NCBI RefSeq assembly: GCF_000980885.2
Contig: NZ_LBDA02000019.1
Coordinates: forward strand, 1-64,000
DNA from: Streptomyces malaysiense
GTDB lineage: Bacteria > Actinomycetota > Actinomycetes > Streptomycetales > Streptomycetaceae
Length of the DNA stretch: 64,000 nucleotides
Direction: 5' to 3'
Below the pieces are notes generated by a model. The model had not been told where the DNA came from, did not search any database, and worked only from the letters and a program-made list of their open reading frames with translations. This document shows, in pieces, positions 27,001 to 34,878 of this stretch (position 1 is its first letter; the number at the start of each line of letters is the position of its first letter). Made by a program: the position numbers and the translations under genes.

Positions 27001-28039
27001 GGCCGAGCGGGTACGGGCCGAGGCGCGGGCCGCCGCTGAGCAGCTGGTCGGCGAGGCCGCCACGGAGGCGGAGCGGCTGCGGGCCGAGGCCGCCGAGACG
27101 GTGGGCTCCGCGCAGGCGCACGCCGAGCGGACGCGGGCCGAGGCCGAGCGGGTCGAGGCGGACGCCCAGGCGGCGGCCGAGCGGCTGCTCGGTACGGCGC
27201 GCGAGGAGGCCGAGCGGACGCTGGACGAGGCCCGCAAGGACGCGAACAAGCGGCGTTCGGAGGCGGCCGAGCAGGTCGACAAGCTCATCGGCGAGACCAC
27301 GGCCGAGGCAGACAAGCTGCTCACCGAGGCGCAGCAGCAGGCGCTGAAGACCACGGCGGACGCCGAGACGCAGGCCGACACCATGGTGGGCGCGGCCCGC
27401 AGCGAGGCCGAGCGGATCGTCTCCGAGTCGACCATCGAGGGCAACTCCCTGGTGGAGAAGGCCCGGACGGACGCGGACGAGCTGCTGGTGGGCGCGCGCC
27501 GGGACGCGACCGCGATCCGGGAGCGGGCGGAGGAGCTGCGCGAGCGGGTCACCGCCGAGATCGAGGAGCTGCACACCCGGGCCCGCCGCGAGTCCGCCGA
27601 GACGATGAAGTCCGCCGGCGACCGCTGCGACGCACTCATCAAGGCCGCCGAGGAGCAGTTGGAGAAGGCCCAGGCGAAGGCGAAGGCGATCCTCTCGGAC
27701 GCCGACTCCGAAGCGGGCAAGGTGCGTATCGCGGCCGTCAAGAAGGCGGAGGGCCTGCTGAAGGAGGCCGAGCAGAAGAAGGCGCGGCTGGTCAAGGAGG
27801 CCGAGGAGCTCAAGGCGGAGGCGATCCGGGAGGCGCGGCGCTCGGTGGAGGAGGGCAAGCGCGAGCTGGAGGTCCTGGTGCGCAGGCGCGAGGACATCAA
27901 CGCCGAGATCTCCCGTGTCCAGGATGTCCTGGACGCGCTGGAGTCCTTCGAGACGCCGGGTGCGGGCAAGGACGGCTCGGTCAAGGCAAGCGCGACGGTC
28001 GGCGCCCCCCGTTCGGGTGGCAAGTCGTCAGACAGCTAG
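24089..28039 (+). CDS. scy: Scy, giant coiled-coil scaffold of the hyphal tip organising centre
   Basis: Streptomyces cytoskeletal scaffold that gathers DivIVA, FilP and other partners at growing tips (known from S. coelicolor SCO5397). 1316 residues, near the roughly 1,300 expected. The first 75 residues (SRFEADMKRLRTEREKAIQH, LGYQVEVLRAKLHEARR) form a mixed N-terminal helix region. The rest is almost pure Ala/Glu/Arg coiled coil with hendecad periodicity, seen as endless AEAERLR-type repeats. Five exact 11-residue repeats stand at about 929-983. A conserved C-terminal block (RRREDINAEISRVQDVL, 1265-1281) is followed by a short flexible tail. GTG 24089 fits the family N-terminus (RGYESQEREP). 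filP follows after 183 bp. Confidence 0.93.
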   Translation: MRGYESQEREPAADDVDHLSRFEADMKRLRTEREKAIQHAEDLGYQVEVLRAKLHEARRTLMTRPAFDGGDIGYQAEQLLRNAQMQAEQLRQDAERELSQVRAQTQRILQEHAEQAARLQAELHQEAVTRRQQLDQELAERRATVESHVNENVAWAEQLRARTEQQARRLLDESRAEAEQAMAAARAETERLTREARDRLRGEAEEARSEAEQILRRARTDAERLLNAASAQAQEATEHAERLRTTTATESDTARRQASELSRTAEKQMAEAEEALRKAQSEAEKLVTEAEEAAAKTLASAEAANETRTRTAKEQVARLVGEATKEAEATRSDAEQLVADARAEAEKILAEAAEKARAATAEETATQLSKAARTAEEVLNKASEDAQKTTKAAAEKAERIRKEAEAEADRLRAEAHDIAEQLKGAAKDDTEEYRAKTVELQEEARRLRGEAEQLRSDAVAEGESIRAEARRESVTKIEEAAKSAEELLAKAKADADELRQKATADSEKVRTEAIERATALRRQAEETLERARAEAERLRTAADERAESVRADAEKAARELREETDKAVEARRAEAAEELTRLGTEAQERLTSAEQALTEAREEATRIRKEAAEEAERLRAEAAERIRALQEQAETEAERLRDEAAADASASRAEGEAVAVRLRGEAAAEAERLKTEAQESADRVRAEAQSAAERLAAEASETLAAAQEEAARRRREAEELLGAAREEAEEERRRAREQSEELLASARKRVEDAQAEAVRLVEEAERRSGEMVSAAEQHAQQVRDSVAGLHEQAQEEITGLRSAAEHAAERTKREAEEEAERLRADAHAERERAGEDAGRLRQEAREESEAARELAERTLAEATAEAERLRSDAGEYAQRVRTEASDALAEADQAAARTRADAREDANRIRSDAATQADTLITEARKEAELLQTETVAEAERLQTETAAEAERVRTESVAEAERVRAESVAEAERVRAEARAAAEQLVGEAATEAERLRAEAAETVGSAQAHAERTRAEAERVEADAQAAAERLLGTAREEAERTLDEARKDANKRRSEAAEQVDKLIGETTAEADKLLTEAQQQALKTTADAETQADTMVGAARSEAERIVSESTIEGNSLVEKARTDADELLVGARRDATAIRERAEELRERVTAEIEELHTRARRESAETMKSAGDRCDALIKAAEEQLEKAQAKAKAILSDADSEAGKVRIAAVKKAEGLLKEAEQKKARLVKEAEELKAEAIREARRSVEEGKRELEVLVRRREDINAEISRVQDVLDALESFETPGAGKDGSVKASATVGAPRSGGKSSDS
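26873..27037 (+). repeat. 33-bp tandem repeats inside scy (5 units)
   Basis: Five consecutive 33-bp units each encode 11 residues of the form ER(L/V)(Q/R)(T/A)E(T/S)(V/A)AEA. Units 2 to 5 are most alike at DNA level. They start at 26873, 26906, 26939, 26972 and 27005. This is a local hendecad expansion, probably by slippage or recombination, and would lengthen the rod without breaking its phase. Confidence 0.85.
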
Positions 28040-28176
28040 CATCCGAGGGGTGTTTCGGGGTCCACTGAGGGCTTTGCCCTGCTCGTTGGCAAGTCCTCCG
28101 ACGGTCAGCCACTCAAAAGAGGTGTCATTCTCCAGATCAAACACGTATCCGCTCGATGACACACCGCTTCGGCCCC

Positions 28177-28182
28177 TAGGAT
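28177..28182 (+). promoter_or_regulatory. candidate filP -10 element (TAGGAT)
   Basis: In the 183-bp scy-filP gap, TAGGAT lies 40 nt upstream of the filP ATG. Unlike the leaderless genes, filP has its own AGGA ribosome-binding site. A separate filP promoter would let the two cytoskeletal proteins vary independently. Confidence 0.4.
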
Positions 28183-28222
28183 TCCCCCTATCACCTCACC
28201 GGTCTCATTTGACAGGAACCCC

Positions 28223-29158
28223 ATGAGCGACACTTCCCCCTACGGCTTCGAGCTTGTGCGGCGTGGGTACGACCGCGCTCAGGTGGACGAACGTATCTCC
28301 AACCTCGTCTCCCAACGTGACCAGGCCAACGCCCGCATCACCGCCCTGGAAAAGCGCATCGAGGAGCTGCACCTCGAAACGCAGAACGCCCAGACCCAGG
28401 TCAGCGACGCCGAGCCGTCGTACGCGGGTCTCGGCGCTCGGGTCGAGAAGATCCTGCGCCTGGCCGAGGAAGAGGCCAAGGAGCTGCGTGAGGAGGCCCG
28501 CCGCGCGGCCGAACAGCACCGCGAGCTGGCCGAGTCGGCCGCTCAGCAGGTTCGCAACGACGCCGAGTCCTACGCCACCGAGCGCAAGGCGAAGGCGGAG
28601 GACGAGGGCGCCCGGATCGTCGAGAAGGCCAAGGGCGAGGCGTCTCAGCTGCGTGCCGACGCGCAGAAGGACGCGCAGTCCAAGCGCGAGGAGGCGGACG
28701 CCCTCTTCGAGGAGACCCGCGCCAAGGCCGCGCAGGCCGCCGCCGACTTCGAGACGAACCTGGCCAAGCGCCGCGAGCAGTCCGAGCGCGACCTGGCCTC
28801 GCGTCAGCAGAAGGCGGAGAAGCGGCTGGCGGAGATCGAGCACCGCGCCGAGCAGCTGCGCCTGGAGGCGGAGAAGCTGCGCACCGACGCGGAGCGCCGC
28901 GCCCGCCAGACGGTGGAGACCGCCCAGCGCCAGGCCGAGGACATCGTGGCCGACGCCAACGCGAAGGCGGACCGCATCCGTTCCGAGTCCGAGCGCGAGC
29001 TGGCGGCCCTCACCAACCGCCGCGACAGCATCAACGCCCAGCTGACGAACGTGCGCGAGATGCTGGCGACACTGACCGGCGCGGCGGTGGCCGCCGCCGG
29101 CTCGACGGGCGAGGACGAGCCCGTCTCTCGTGGGGTCCCGGCGCAGCAGTCCCGGTAG
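28223..29158 (+). CDS. filP: FilP, intermediate-filament-like coiled-coil protein
   Basis: Forms networks behind the hyphal tip that stiffen the cell and interact with DivIVA and Scy (known from S. coelicolor SCO5396). 311 residues. Residues 5-30 (YGFELVRRGYDRAQVDERI) resemble the membrane-targeting N-terminus of DivIVA. From about 30 to 260 it is continuous Ala/Glu/Arg/Lys coiled coil. A block at 265-281 (NRRDSINAQLTNVREML) matches the C-terminal block of Scy, then a short Ser/Gly tail. ATG 28223 has AGGA 6-7 nt upstream. A clear terminator follows. Confidence 0.94.
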   Translation: MSDTSPYGFELVRRGYDRAQVDERISNLVSQRDQANARITALEKRIEELHLETQNAQTQVSDAEPSYAGLGARVEKILRLAEEEAKELREEARRAAEQHRELAESAAQQVRNDAESYATERKAKAEDEGARIVEKAKGEASQLRADAQKDAQSKREEADALFEETRAKAAQAAADFETNLAKRREQSERDLASRQQKAEKRLAEIEHRAEQLRLEAEKLRTDAERRARQTVETAQRQAEDIVADANAKADRIRSESERELAALTNRRDSINAQLTNVREMLATLTGAAVAAAGSTGEDEPVSRGVPAQQSR

Positions 29159-29172
29159 GTTTCACGGCTCCG

Positions 29173-29202
29173 AAGCCCCCTGCTTCAAGTGGCAGGGGGC
29201 TT
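29173..29202 (+). terminator. Rho-independent terminator after filP
   Basis: AAGCCCCCTGC (29173-29183) pairs with GCAGGGGGCTT (29192-29202) around an 8-nt loop, followed by TTT. It begins 15 nt after the filP stop. Confidence 0.9.
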
Positions 29203-29212
29203 TGTCCCGTTC

Positions 29213-29224
29213 TAGCGTGGCGGC
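29213..29224 (+). promoter_or_regulatory. -10 element of the first ABC cassette (TAGCGT), leaderless geometry
   Basis: TAGCGT (29213-29218) ends 6 nt before the ATG at 29225. There is no Shine-Dalgarno sequence. It sits right behind the filP terminator. Confidence 0.55.
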
Positions 29225-30178
29225 ATGATCGAGCTGGACGGGCTGACCAAGCGGTACGGCGAGAAGCCGGCCGTCGACGGTCTGACATGTACCGTGCGGC
29301 CCGGCATCGTGACCGGGTTCCTCGGGCCCAACGGCGCCGGGAAGTCCACGACCATGCGGATGATCCTCGGTCTCGACCACCCCACCGCGGGTGAGGTACG
29401 GATCGACGGCAGGCGGTACGACCAGCTGACGGACCCCCTGACGTACGTCGGCGCGCTGCTGGACGCCAAGGCGATGCACGGCGGGCGCAGCGCCTACAAC
29501 CATCTGCTGTGCCTCGCGCAGAGCAACGGCATTCCGCGCGCCCGGGTGGGCGAGGTGCTGGAGACGGTCGGGCTGATGGCCGTCGCGCGGCAGAAGGCCA
29601 AGGGGTTCTCGTACGGCATGTCGCAGCGGCTGGGGATCGCGGCCGCGCTGCTCGGCGACCCCCGGATCCTGATGTTCGACGAGCCGGTGAACGGGCTCGA
29701 CCCCGAGGGCATCCACTGGATCCGCAATCTGATGAAATCACTGGCCGCCCAGGGGCGGACGGTCTTCGTGTCCTCCCATCTGATGAGCGAGATGGCGCAG
29801 ACGGCCGACCACCTCGTCGTGATCGGGCAGGGCCGACTGCTCGCGGACACCTCCATGGCGGAGTTCGTCCGGCGGCACGCGCGCAGTTACGTCCGCATCC
29901 GCTCGCCCCAGCGCGAACGGCTCCTGGACGCGCTGCACGAGGCCGGGATCACCGTGACCGAGGCCGCGGACGGGGCACTGGAGGCGGAGGGCGGCAAGGC
30001 CGAGCAGGTCGGGGAACTGGCCGCGGGGCACGGGATCGTGCTGCACGAGCTGAGCCCCCGGCAGGCTTCCCTGGAGGAGGCGTTCATGCGGCTGACGGCG
30101 GGATCGGTCGAATACCACGCACAGTCGGAGGCCGCCCCGCCGGACCGGGGCTCCGACCGGCGGGGGCGGACGGCATGA
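29225..30178 (+). CDS. ABC transporter ATP-binding protein (cassette 1)
   Basis: 317 residues, DrrA/CcmA-like. Walker A GPNGAGKST (near 37), Q-loop replaced by an L-D-A-K-A region (ALLDAKAMHGG), signature YGMSQRLGIA (near 133), Walker B ILMFDEPVNGLDPEG (near 150) and switch His in FVSSHLMSEM (near 185). A C-terminal regulatory region of about 95 residues follows. The GMSQR signature deviates from the usual SGGQ. The ATG at 29225 appears leaderless. The stop overlaps the start of its permease (ATGA). Closely similar to the ATPase at 31085. Confidence 0.93.
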   Translation: MIELDGLTKRYGEKPAVDGLTCTVRPGIVTGFLGPNGAGKSTTMRMILGLDHPTAGEVRIDGRRYDQLTDPLTYVGALLDAKAMHGGRSAYNHLLCLAQSNGIPRARVGEVLETVGLMAVARQKAKGFSYGMSQRLGIAAALLGDPRILMFDEPVNGLDPEGIHWIRNLMKSLAAQGRTVFVSSHLMSEMAQTADHLVVIGQGRLLADTSMAEFVRRHARSYVRIRSPQRERLLDALHEAGITVTEAADGALEAEGGKAEQVGELAAGHGIVLHELSPRQASLEEAFMRLTAGSVEYHAQSEAAPPDRGSDRRGRTA

Positions 30179-30954
30179 CGGGCGCCCAGGCCGCGCGGAC
30201 CCTCCGCTCGGAATGGACGAAGATCCGGTCGGTGTCGTCCACGGGCTGGACCCTCTCGGTCGCCGCCGTGGTCACCATCGGCATCGGCATGCTCATCTCC
30301 GCGCTGACCCGGAACGAGTACGACTCGATGCCGATCCAGGAGCGGCTGGCCCTCGACCCGACCTTCGTCAGCTTCGCCGGCATGACCCTCGGCCAGCTCG
30401 CCATGATCGTGTTCGGCGTGCTGGTCGTCACCAGCGAGTACAGCACGGGCATGATCCGGGTCTCGCTGGCCGCCGTACCGCGCCGCGGCACCTTCCTGTT
30501 CGGCAAGACCGCGGTGGCGGGCGCGCTCGCCCTGGTCGTCGGGATGGTCACGAGCTTCGCCACGTTCTTCCTCGGCCAGGCCATGCTCGGCCCCTACCGG
30601 GCGGGGCTCGGCGACCCCGGGGTGCTGCGCGCGGTGGTGGGCGGCGGGCTGTATCTGACCCTGATCGCGGTGTTCTCCATGGGCGTCGCCACCATGCTGC
30701 GCTCACCGCTGCTGTCGCTCGGCATCCTGATGCCGTTCTTCTTCCTGATCTCCAACATCCTCGCGGCCGTGGAGAGCACCACGAAGGTCGCCCGGTTCCT
30801 GCCCGACCAGGCCGGCAGCCGGATCATGCAGGCGATGCCGCGCGCCGACGACGTCCCGTACGGACCCTGGGGCGGTCTCGGGATCATGACGCTGTGGGTG
30901 ATCGCCGCGCTCGCCGGAGGATACGCGCTGCTCAGGCACCGGGACGCCCAGTAG
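30175..30954 (+). CDS. ABC-2 type permease (cassette 1)
   Basis: 259 residues with six hydrophobic segments; starts LRSEWTKIRSVSSTGWTLSV, the typical N-terminus of actinobacterial ABC-2 permeases, and has VTSEYSTGMIRVSLAAVPRR after the second helix. It ends GYALLRHRDAQ. Works with the upstream ATPase as an exporter of unknown substrate. Start ATG 30175 overlaps the ATPase stop. Paralogue of the permease at 32356. Confidence 0.93.
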   Translation: MTGAQAARTLRSEWTKIRSVSSTGWTLSVAAVVTIGIGMLISALTRNEYDSMPIQERLALDPTFVSFAGMTLGQLAMIVFGVLVVTSEYSTGMIRVSLAAVPRRGTFLFGKTAVAGALALVVGMVTSFATFFLGQAMLGPYRAGLGDPGVLRAVVGGGLYLTLIAVFSMGVATMLRSPLLSLGILMPFFFLISNILAAVESTTKVARFLPDQAGSRIMQAMPRADDVPYGPWGGLGIMTLWVIAALAGGYALLRHRDAQ

Positions 30955-31084
30955 AGGTCACCTTCACGCAGCGTATTGCCTCGGCTTTACTTTTATTTGG
31001 GCGGAACCGTCAGCGCCCGGCTATCCTCCTAACCCTTACGGGGGCGGTTCCTCGCTGTCCTGAACCTTCCGATGGGTGCGGAGC

Positions 31085-32359
31085 ATGATCGAGGCTGTAG
31101 GCCTGACGAAGCGGTACGGCGACAAGACCGCCGTGTACAACCTTTCCTTCCAGGTTCGACCGGGATCCGTGACCGGCTTCCTCGGGCCCAACGGCTCGGG
31201 CAAGTCCACCACGATGCGGATGATCCTCGGCCTGGACAATCCCACGTCCGGCCAGGTGACCATCGGCGGTCACCCCTACCGCAGGCTCCCCAACGCGCCC
31301 CGCCAGGTCGGCGCGCTGCTCGACGCCAAGGCCGTGCACGGCGGCCGCTCCGCCCGCAACCATCTGCTGAGCCTCGCCCAGCTGTCGGGCATCCCGGCCC
31401 GCCGCGTGGACGAGGTGCTCGGCGTGGTCGGCCTCCAGGACGTCGCCAAGAAGCGCTCCAAGGGCTTCTCGCTCGGCATGGGCCAGCGCCTCGGCATCGC
31501 CGCCGCGCTGCTCGGCGACCCCCAGGTGCTGCTCTTCGACGAGCCGGTCAACGGCCTCGACCCCGAGGGCATCCTCTGGGTGCGCAACCTGATGAAGGCG
31601 CTGGCCGCGGAGGGCCGGACGGTCTTCGTGTCCTCCCATCTGATGAGCGAGATGGCGCTGACCGCCGACCACCTCATCGTGATCGGGCGCGGCCAGCTGC
31701 TCGCCGACATGAGCGTGACGGACTTCATCTCCGCCAACTCCGCCGACTTCGCACGGGTGCGCACCCCCGACACCGAGCCGCAGCTGCGCGAGAAGCTCGG
31801 CGCGGCGCTCACCGGGGCGGGCGGCCATGTGCTGCCGGAGCAGGACGGCGCGCTGCGCGTGACCGGGCTGCCACTGCCCCGCATCAGCGACCTCGCGCAC
31901 GAGGCGGGCGTCCGACTGTGGGAGCTGTCGCCGCACCAGGCCTCGCTGGAGGAGGCGTACATGCGGATGACCCAGGGCGCGGTGGACTACCGCTCCACCA
32001 GCGACCAGAAGGCGGGCCTCCAGCAGCCGCTGCCGCCCGGCGCCGAGCCGCCCGTGCCGGTGCCCGGCCAGGGCCAGCCCGGCTGGTACGCCCCGCCGCC
32101 GCCCCAGCAGGGCGGGCAGCCCTTCGCGATGCCGGCGGGCGGCCCCGGCGCGCCCGCGGGACCCTACGGCGGCGCCCCGGCGGGCGCGTACGGCGCTCCG
32201 GGCGCCCCGGCGGGACCGGGAGCCCCGGCCGTGAACCCGTACGCCCAGCCGGCGCCTCAGGCCCCGGCCGCTCCCCCGGCCCCGGCCACCGCCCCCGCCG
32301 CCACGCCTGACGCCTCCTCCCCCGCCGCCGACACGAACCAGCCCGAGGACGCCCGATGA
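31085..32359 (+). CDS. ABC transporter ATP-binding protein with Pro/Gly/Ala tail (cassette 2)
   Basis: 424 residues. Residues 1-305 are closely similar to the ATPase at 29225: GPNGSGKST (Walker A), LGMGQRLGIA (signature), VLLFDEPVNGLDPEG (Walker B), FVSSHLMSEMA. The last roughly 115 residues are a low-complexity tail of Pro, Gly, Ala, Gln and Tyr (PPPPQQGGQPFAMPAGGPG and PYGGAPAGAYGAPGAPAG), unusual on an ABC ATPase. ATG 31085 is chosen by similarity; GTG 31076 in frame is possible and neither has a clean ribosome-binding site. TATCCT (31022-31027) may be its -10. Overlaps its permease by ATGA. Confidence 0.92.
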   Translation: MIEAVGLTKRYGDKTAVYNLSFQVRPGSVTGFLGPNGSGKSTTMRMILGLDNPTSGQVTIGGHPYRRLPNAPRQVGALLDAKAVHGGRSARNHLLSLAQLSGIPARRVDEVLGVVGLQDVAKKRSKGFSLGMGQRLGIAAALLGDPQVLLFDEPVNGLDPEGILWVRNLMKALAAEGRTVFVSSHLMSEMALTADHLIVIGRGQLLADMSVTDFISANSADFARVRTPDTEPQLREKLGAALTGAGGHVLPEQDGALRVTGLPLPRISDLAHEAGVRLWELSPHQASLEEAYMRMTQGAVDYRSTSDQKAGLQQPLPPGAEPPVPVPGQGQPGWYAPPPPQQGGQPFAMPAGGPGAPAGPYGGAPAGAYGAPGAPAGPGAPAVNPYAQPAPQAPAAPPAPATAPAATPDASSPAADTNQPEDAR

Positions 32360-33237
32360 GCACCCACCAGCCCCCGATGCCGCAGGCCCCCGGCGCGCCC
32401 GACCGGCAGGCGGCGCCCGGCGGGTCGTACCCCGGCTACACCTCGCCGATCCCCGTCGTGCGCACCCACCTCGGGCACGCGCTGGCCTCGGAGTGGACGA
32501 AGATCCGGTCGGTCCGCTCGACGATCTGGACGCTCAGCGTCTTCGTGTTCCTCGTCGTGGGCATCGGCCTGCTGGTCGGCGCGCTGGTGTCGGCGCACGC
32601 CAGCGAGTCTTCGCTGAGCGGCACCAACCCGCTCTCCTTCGGCTTCTTCGGCGTGCTCGTCGGCACCATGTGCGTCATCACGCTCGGCGTGCTGACCACG
32701 GCCTCGGAGTACGGCACCGGCATGATCCGCACGACGATGACGGCGTGCCCGAGCCGCGGCCGGGTGCTGGCCGCCAAGGCGATCGTGTTCTTCGCGGTCG
32801 CCTTCGTGGTGTCCCTGGTGTCGGTCGGCTTCGTGGCGATGGTCCAGTCGTCCATGCTGTCCGGTTCCGGTGTGGAGTCGCCCTCCGGCGCGGACTGGTT
32901 CAAGGCGACCGTCGGCGTGAGCCTCTACATCGCGCTGCTCGGTCTGCTCGCGCTGCTCGTCGGCTCGATGATCCGGCACTCCGCGGGCGGCATCACCATC
33001 ATGATCGGTCTGGTGCTCGCCCCGCTGGTGCTGGCGCTGTTCATGGCCACGGAGTCGCTGCACTCGGTGCGCGACTTCCTGTTCGAGTACAGCTTCCCGA
33101 GCCAGCTCAGCGTCTTCTACGACAACACGCTCAGCGGCTCCGGGCCCCAGGGCTGGGACCCGCTGTGGATCATGCTGGGGCTGACCGCCGCGGCCGGCGT
33201 GGGGGCGTACGCACTGCTGCGCAACCGGGACGTGTGA
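32356..33237 (+). CDS. ABC-2 type permease (cassette 2)
   Basis: 293 residues. It has a hydrophilic Pro/Gln-rich N-terminal 40 residues, then LASEWTKIRSVRSTIWTLSV, which matches the start of the cassette 1 permease, six hydrophobic segments, and TASEYGTGMIRTTMTACPSR. It ends AYALLRNRDV. The extra N-terminal extension (MSTHQPPMPQAPGAPDRQ) resembles the tail of its own ATPase in composition. Start ATG 32356 overlaps the ATPase stop. Exporter; substrate unknown. Confidence 0.93.
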   Translation: MSTHQPPMPQAPGAPDRQAAPGGSYPGYTSPIPVVRTHLGHALASEWTKIRSVRSTIWTLSVFVFLVVGIGLLVGALVSAHASESSLSGTNPLSFGFFGVLVGTMCVITLGVLTTASEYGTGMIRTTMTACPSRGRVLAAKAIVFFAVAFVVSLVSVGFVAMVQSSMLSGSGVESPSGADWFKATVGVSLYIALLGLLALLVGSMIRHSAGGITIMIGLVLAPLVLALFMATESLHSVRDFLFEYSFPSQLSVFYDNTLSGSGPQGWDPLWIMLGLTAAAGVGAYALLRNRDV

Positions 33238-33250
33238 CCGGTCCGGTCGC

Positions 33251-33583
33251 TCAGAACTTCGGCGCGTTACGAGACCGCTGCACCCGTGTGGTGCGGCGGT
33301 CTCGCGCGTTCCAGCAGGACTTGTGCCAGTGGCGGCGGTCGTCCACGCCCGCGTGCTCCGGCCAGGCCACCACGTGCGGCACCGCGGAGGGGATCATCTG
33401 GTCGCAGCCGGGGCAGCGGTAGGTCTTGCCCTCGGCGCTCGCGCCCGCGACATGGCGCACGCTCCACTCCTCGCCCCGCCAGTCCTGCGAGGACTGGAAG
33501 CCGCCGTACCGCCCGGTGCGGTCGTCCTCGGCGCTGTGGCCGGACGGGTCGGCGGCCTTCGGTCGGTTGCGGCGCGGGGACAC
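33251..33583 (-). CDS. small zinc-finger-like protein
   Basis: 110 residues. After a basic N-terminus (SPRRNRPKAADP) comes a Cys/His cluster: RCPGCDQMIPSAVPHVVAWP, then RRHWHKSCW. The pattern Cys-x2-Cys, His, His-x-His-x3-Cys suggests one zinc site. Streptomycete homologues are often labelled ATP/GTP-binding, but no P-loop is visible. GTG 33583 has GAGAGG about 7 nt upstream; the frame is open to an upstream ATG without that support. Convergent with the ABC permease, only 13 nt between stops. Confidence 0.75.
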   Translation of the reverse strand: MSPRRNRPKAADPSGHSAEDDRTGRYGGFQSSQDWRGEEWSVRHVAGASAEGKTYRCPGCDQMIPSAVPHVVAWPEHAGVDDRRHWHKSCWNARDRRTTRVQRSRNAPKF

Positions 33584-33802
33584 GGGACACCTCTCGGGGC
33601 TCGGCGGCAAGCAAGGGCTGCGTCCAGCGTACGCGGCGCCCGGCGGGGTACGCGAAGGCCGCCAACCGGCGCAAGTCCCCCTCCGGAACGGCCGATTCTG
33701 AAGACAATCCGCAAATTCCTCCGCCAGGCCGTGTCCTTGGCACGTGTCGGACGGTTATGCCGGTGGGGGAGCTCGGGTCGGAGCCGAGGAAGCGGGAAAG
33801 CG

Positions 33803-34831
33803 ATGTACGTAGGAAGCTTTGTGCTGGCCGCCCAGTTCCCGGGCCAGGGTCAGGGGGAGGCACTGCACCGGGCGGTCCGCTCGGCGGAGGTCGCCGAGGA
33901 GGCCGGGCTCGACTCGGTGTGGCTGGCCGAGCACCACTTCGTGCCGTACGGCACCTGTCCGTCCGCCGTCACCCTGGCCGCGCTGCTGCTCGGCCGCACC
34001 CGCCGCATCCGGGTGGGCACCGCGGTCAGCGTACTGCCCACCGTCCACCCGGTCGCCCTGGGCGAGCAGGCCGCGCTGCTGCACCTGACGAGCGGCGGTC
34101 GGTTCACCCTCGGGGTGGGCCGCGGCGGTCCCTGGGTTGACCTGGAGGTGTTCGGCAGCGGCCTGGACGCGTACGAGAACGGGTTCCCCGAGTCACTCGA
34201 TCTGCTGCTGCGCTGGCTGCGCGAGCCCTCGGTGGGCGCCCGCGGTGAGCGCTTCGCGTTCCGCGAGGTGCCCGTCGTACCGCGTCCCGCCCAGGCCCTG
34301 ACGGACACCCCGGGCCCGGAGGTCGTCGTCGCGTGCACCTCGCCGAAGAGCGTGCGGCTGGCGGCGGAGCGCGGGCTGCCGATGCTGCTCGGGATGCACT
34401 CGGGCGACGAGGAGAAGGCGGAGATGGTCGCGCTGTGGCGGCGCAGTGCCCGCGCGGCGGGCCGGCCGCCCGAGGAGATCGCGACGGCGGCGCACGTCGC
34501 GGCCGGGGTCTGCCAGCTCGCCGACCGCCGCCAGGACGCGGCGGAGACCCTGCTCAAGGCGATGCCGGGTTGGCTGAAACAGGGACTCGACGCGCATGTG
34601 ACGGTCGACGGGCGCAAGCGCGCGATGCGCGACCCGGTCGCCTACACCGAACTGCTCTGCGGGCTGCATCCGGTGGGCACCCCGCGGCTCGCCGGCGACC
34701 GGCTCGCGGCCACCGCCGAGCGCACCGGCATCTCCCGCTTCGCCCTGCTGGTCGAGGGCTCGGGCGATCTCGCGGCGACGGAGGACACCCTGCGGCGCCT
34801 GGGCGCCGAGGTGCTCCCGCAACTGCGCTGA
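33803..34831 (+). CDS. luciferase-like (LLM class) flavin-dependent monooxygenase
   Basis: 342 residues of TIM-barrel type. Markers are EAGLDSVWLAEHHF (near 34), RIRVGTAVSVLPTVHPV (near 70), LTSGGRFTLGVGRGG (near 95) and SPKSVRLAAERGLPML (near 187). Uses reduced flavin (FMNH2 or F420) on an unknown organic substrate. ATG 33803 with AGGAAG upstream at a loose distance. Convergent with an SCO5389-family gene, with a stem-loop between. Confidence 0.9.
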   Translation: MYVGSFVLAAQFPGQGQGEALHRAVRSAEVAEEAGLDSVWLAEHHFVPYGTCPSAVTLAALLLGRTRRIRVGTAVSVLPTVHPVALGEQAALLHLTSGGRFTLGVGRGGPWVDLEVFGSGLDAYENGFPESLDLLLRWLREPSVGARGERFAFREVPVVPRPAQALTDTPGPEVVVACTSPKSVRLAAERGLPMLLGMHSGDEEKAEMVALWRRSARAAGRPPEEIATAAHVAAGVCQLADRRQDAAETLLKAMPGWLKQGLDAHVTVDGRKRAMRDPVAYTELLCGLHPVGTPRLAGDRLAATAERTGISRFALLVEGSGDLAATEDTLRRLGAEVLPQLR

Positions 34832-34878
34832 CGAACCGCCTGCCGACCGGTTGACGGACAAGGGCGAACAGACACACC

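Noticed and set aside
24500..27500. Possible CRISPR or minisatellite array because of dense short repeats.
   Set aside because: The repeats are codon-phased, degenerate and translate to a regular coiled coil; there are no uniform spacers.
23375..28023. Two very long minus-strand open frames across scy (1399 and 1238 codons).
   Set aside because: Periodic Leu/Gly or Ser/Arg/Ala text is the reverse reading of the Ala/Glu/Arg repeats of scy, not a protein.
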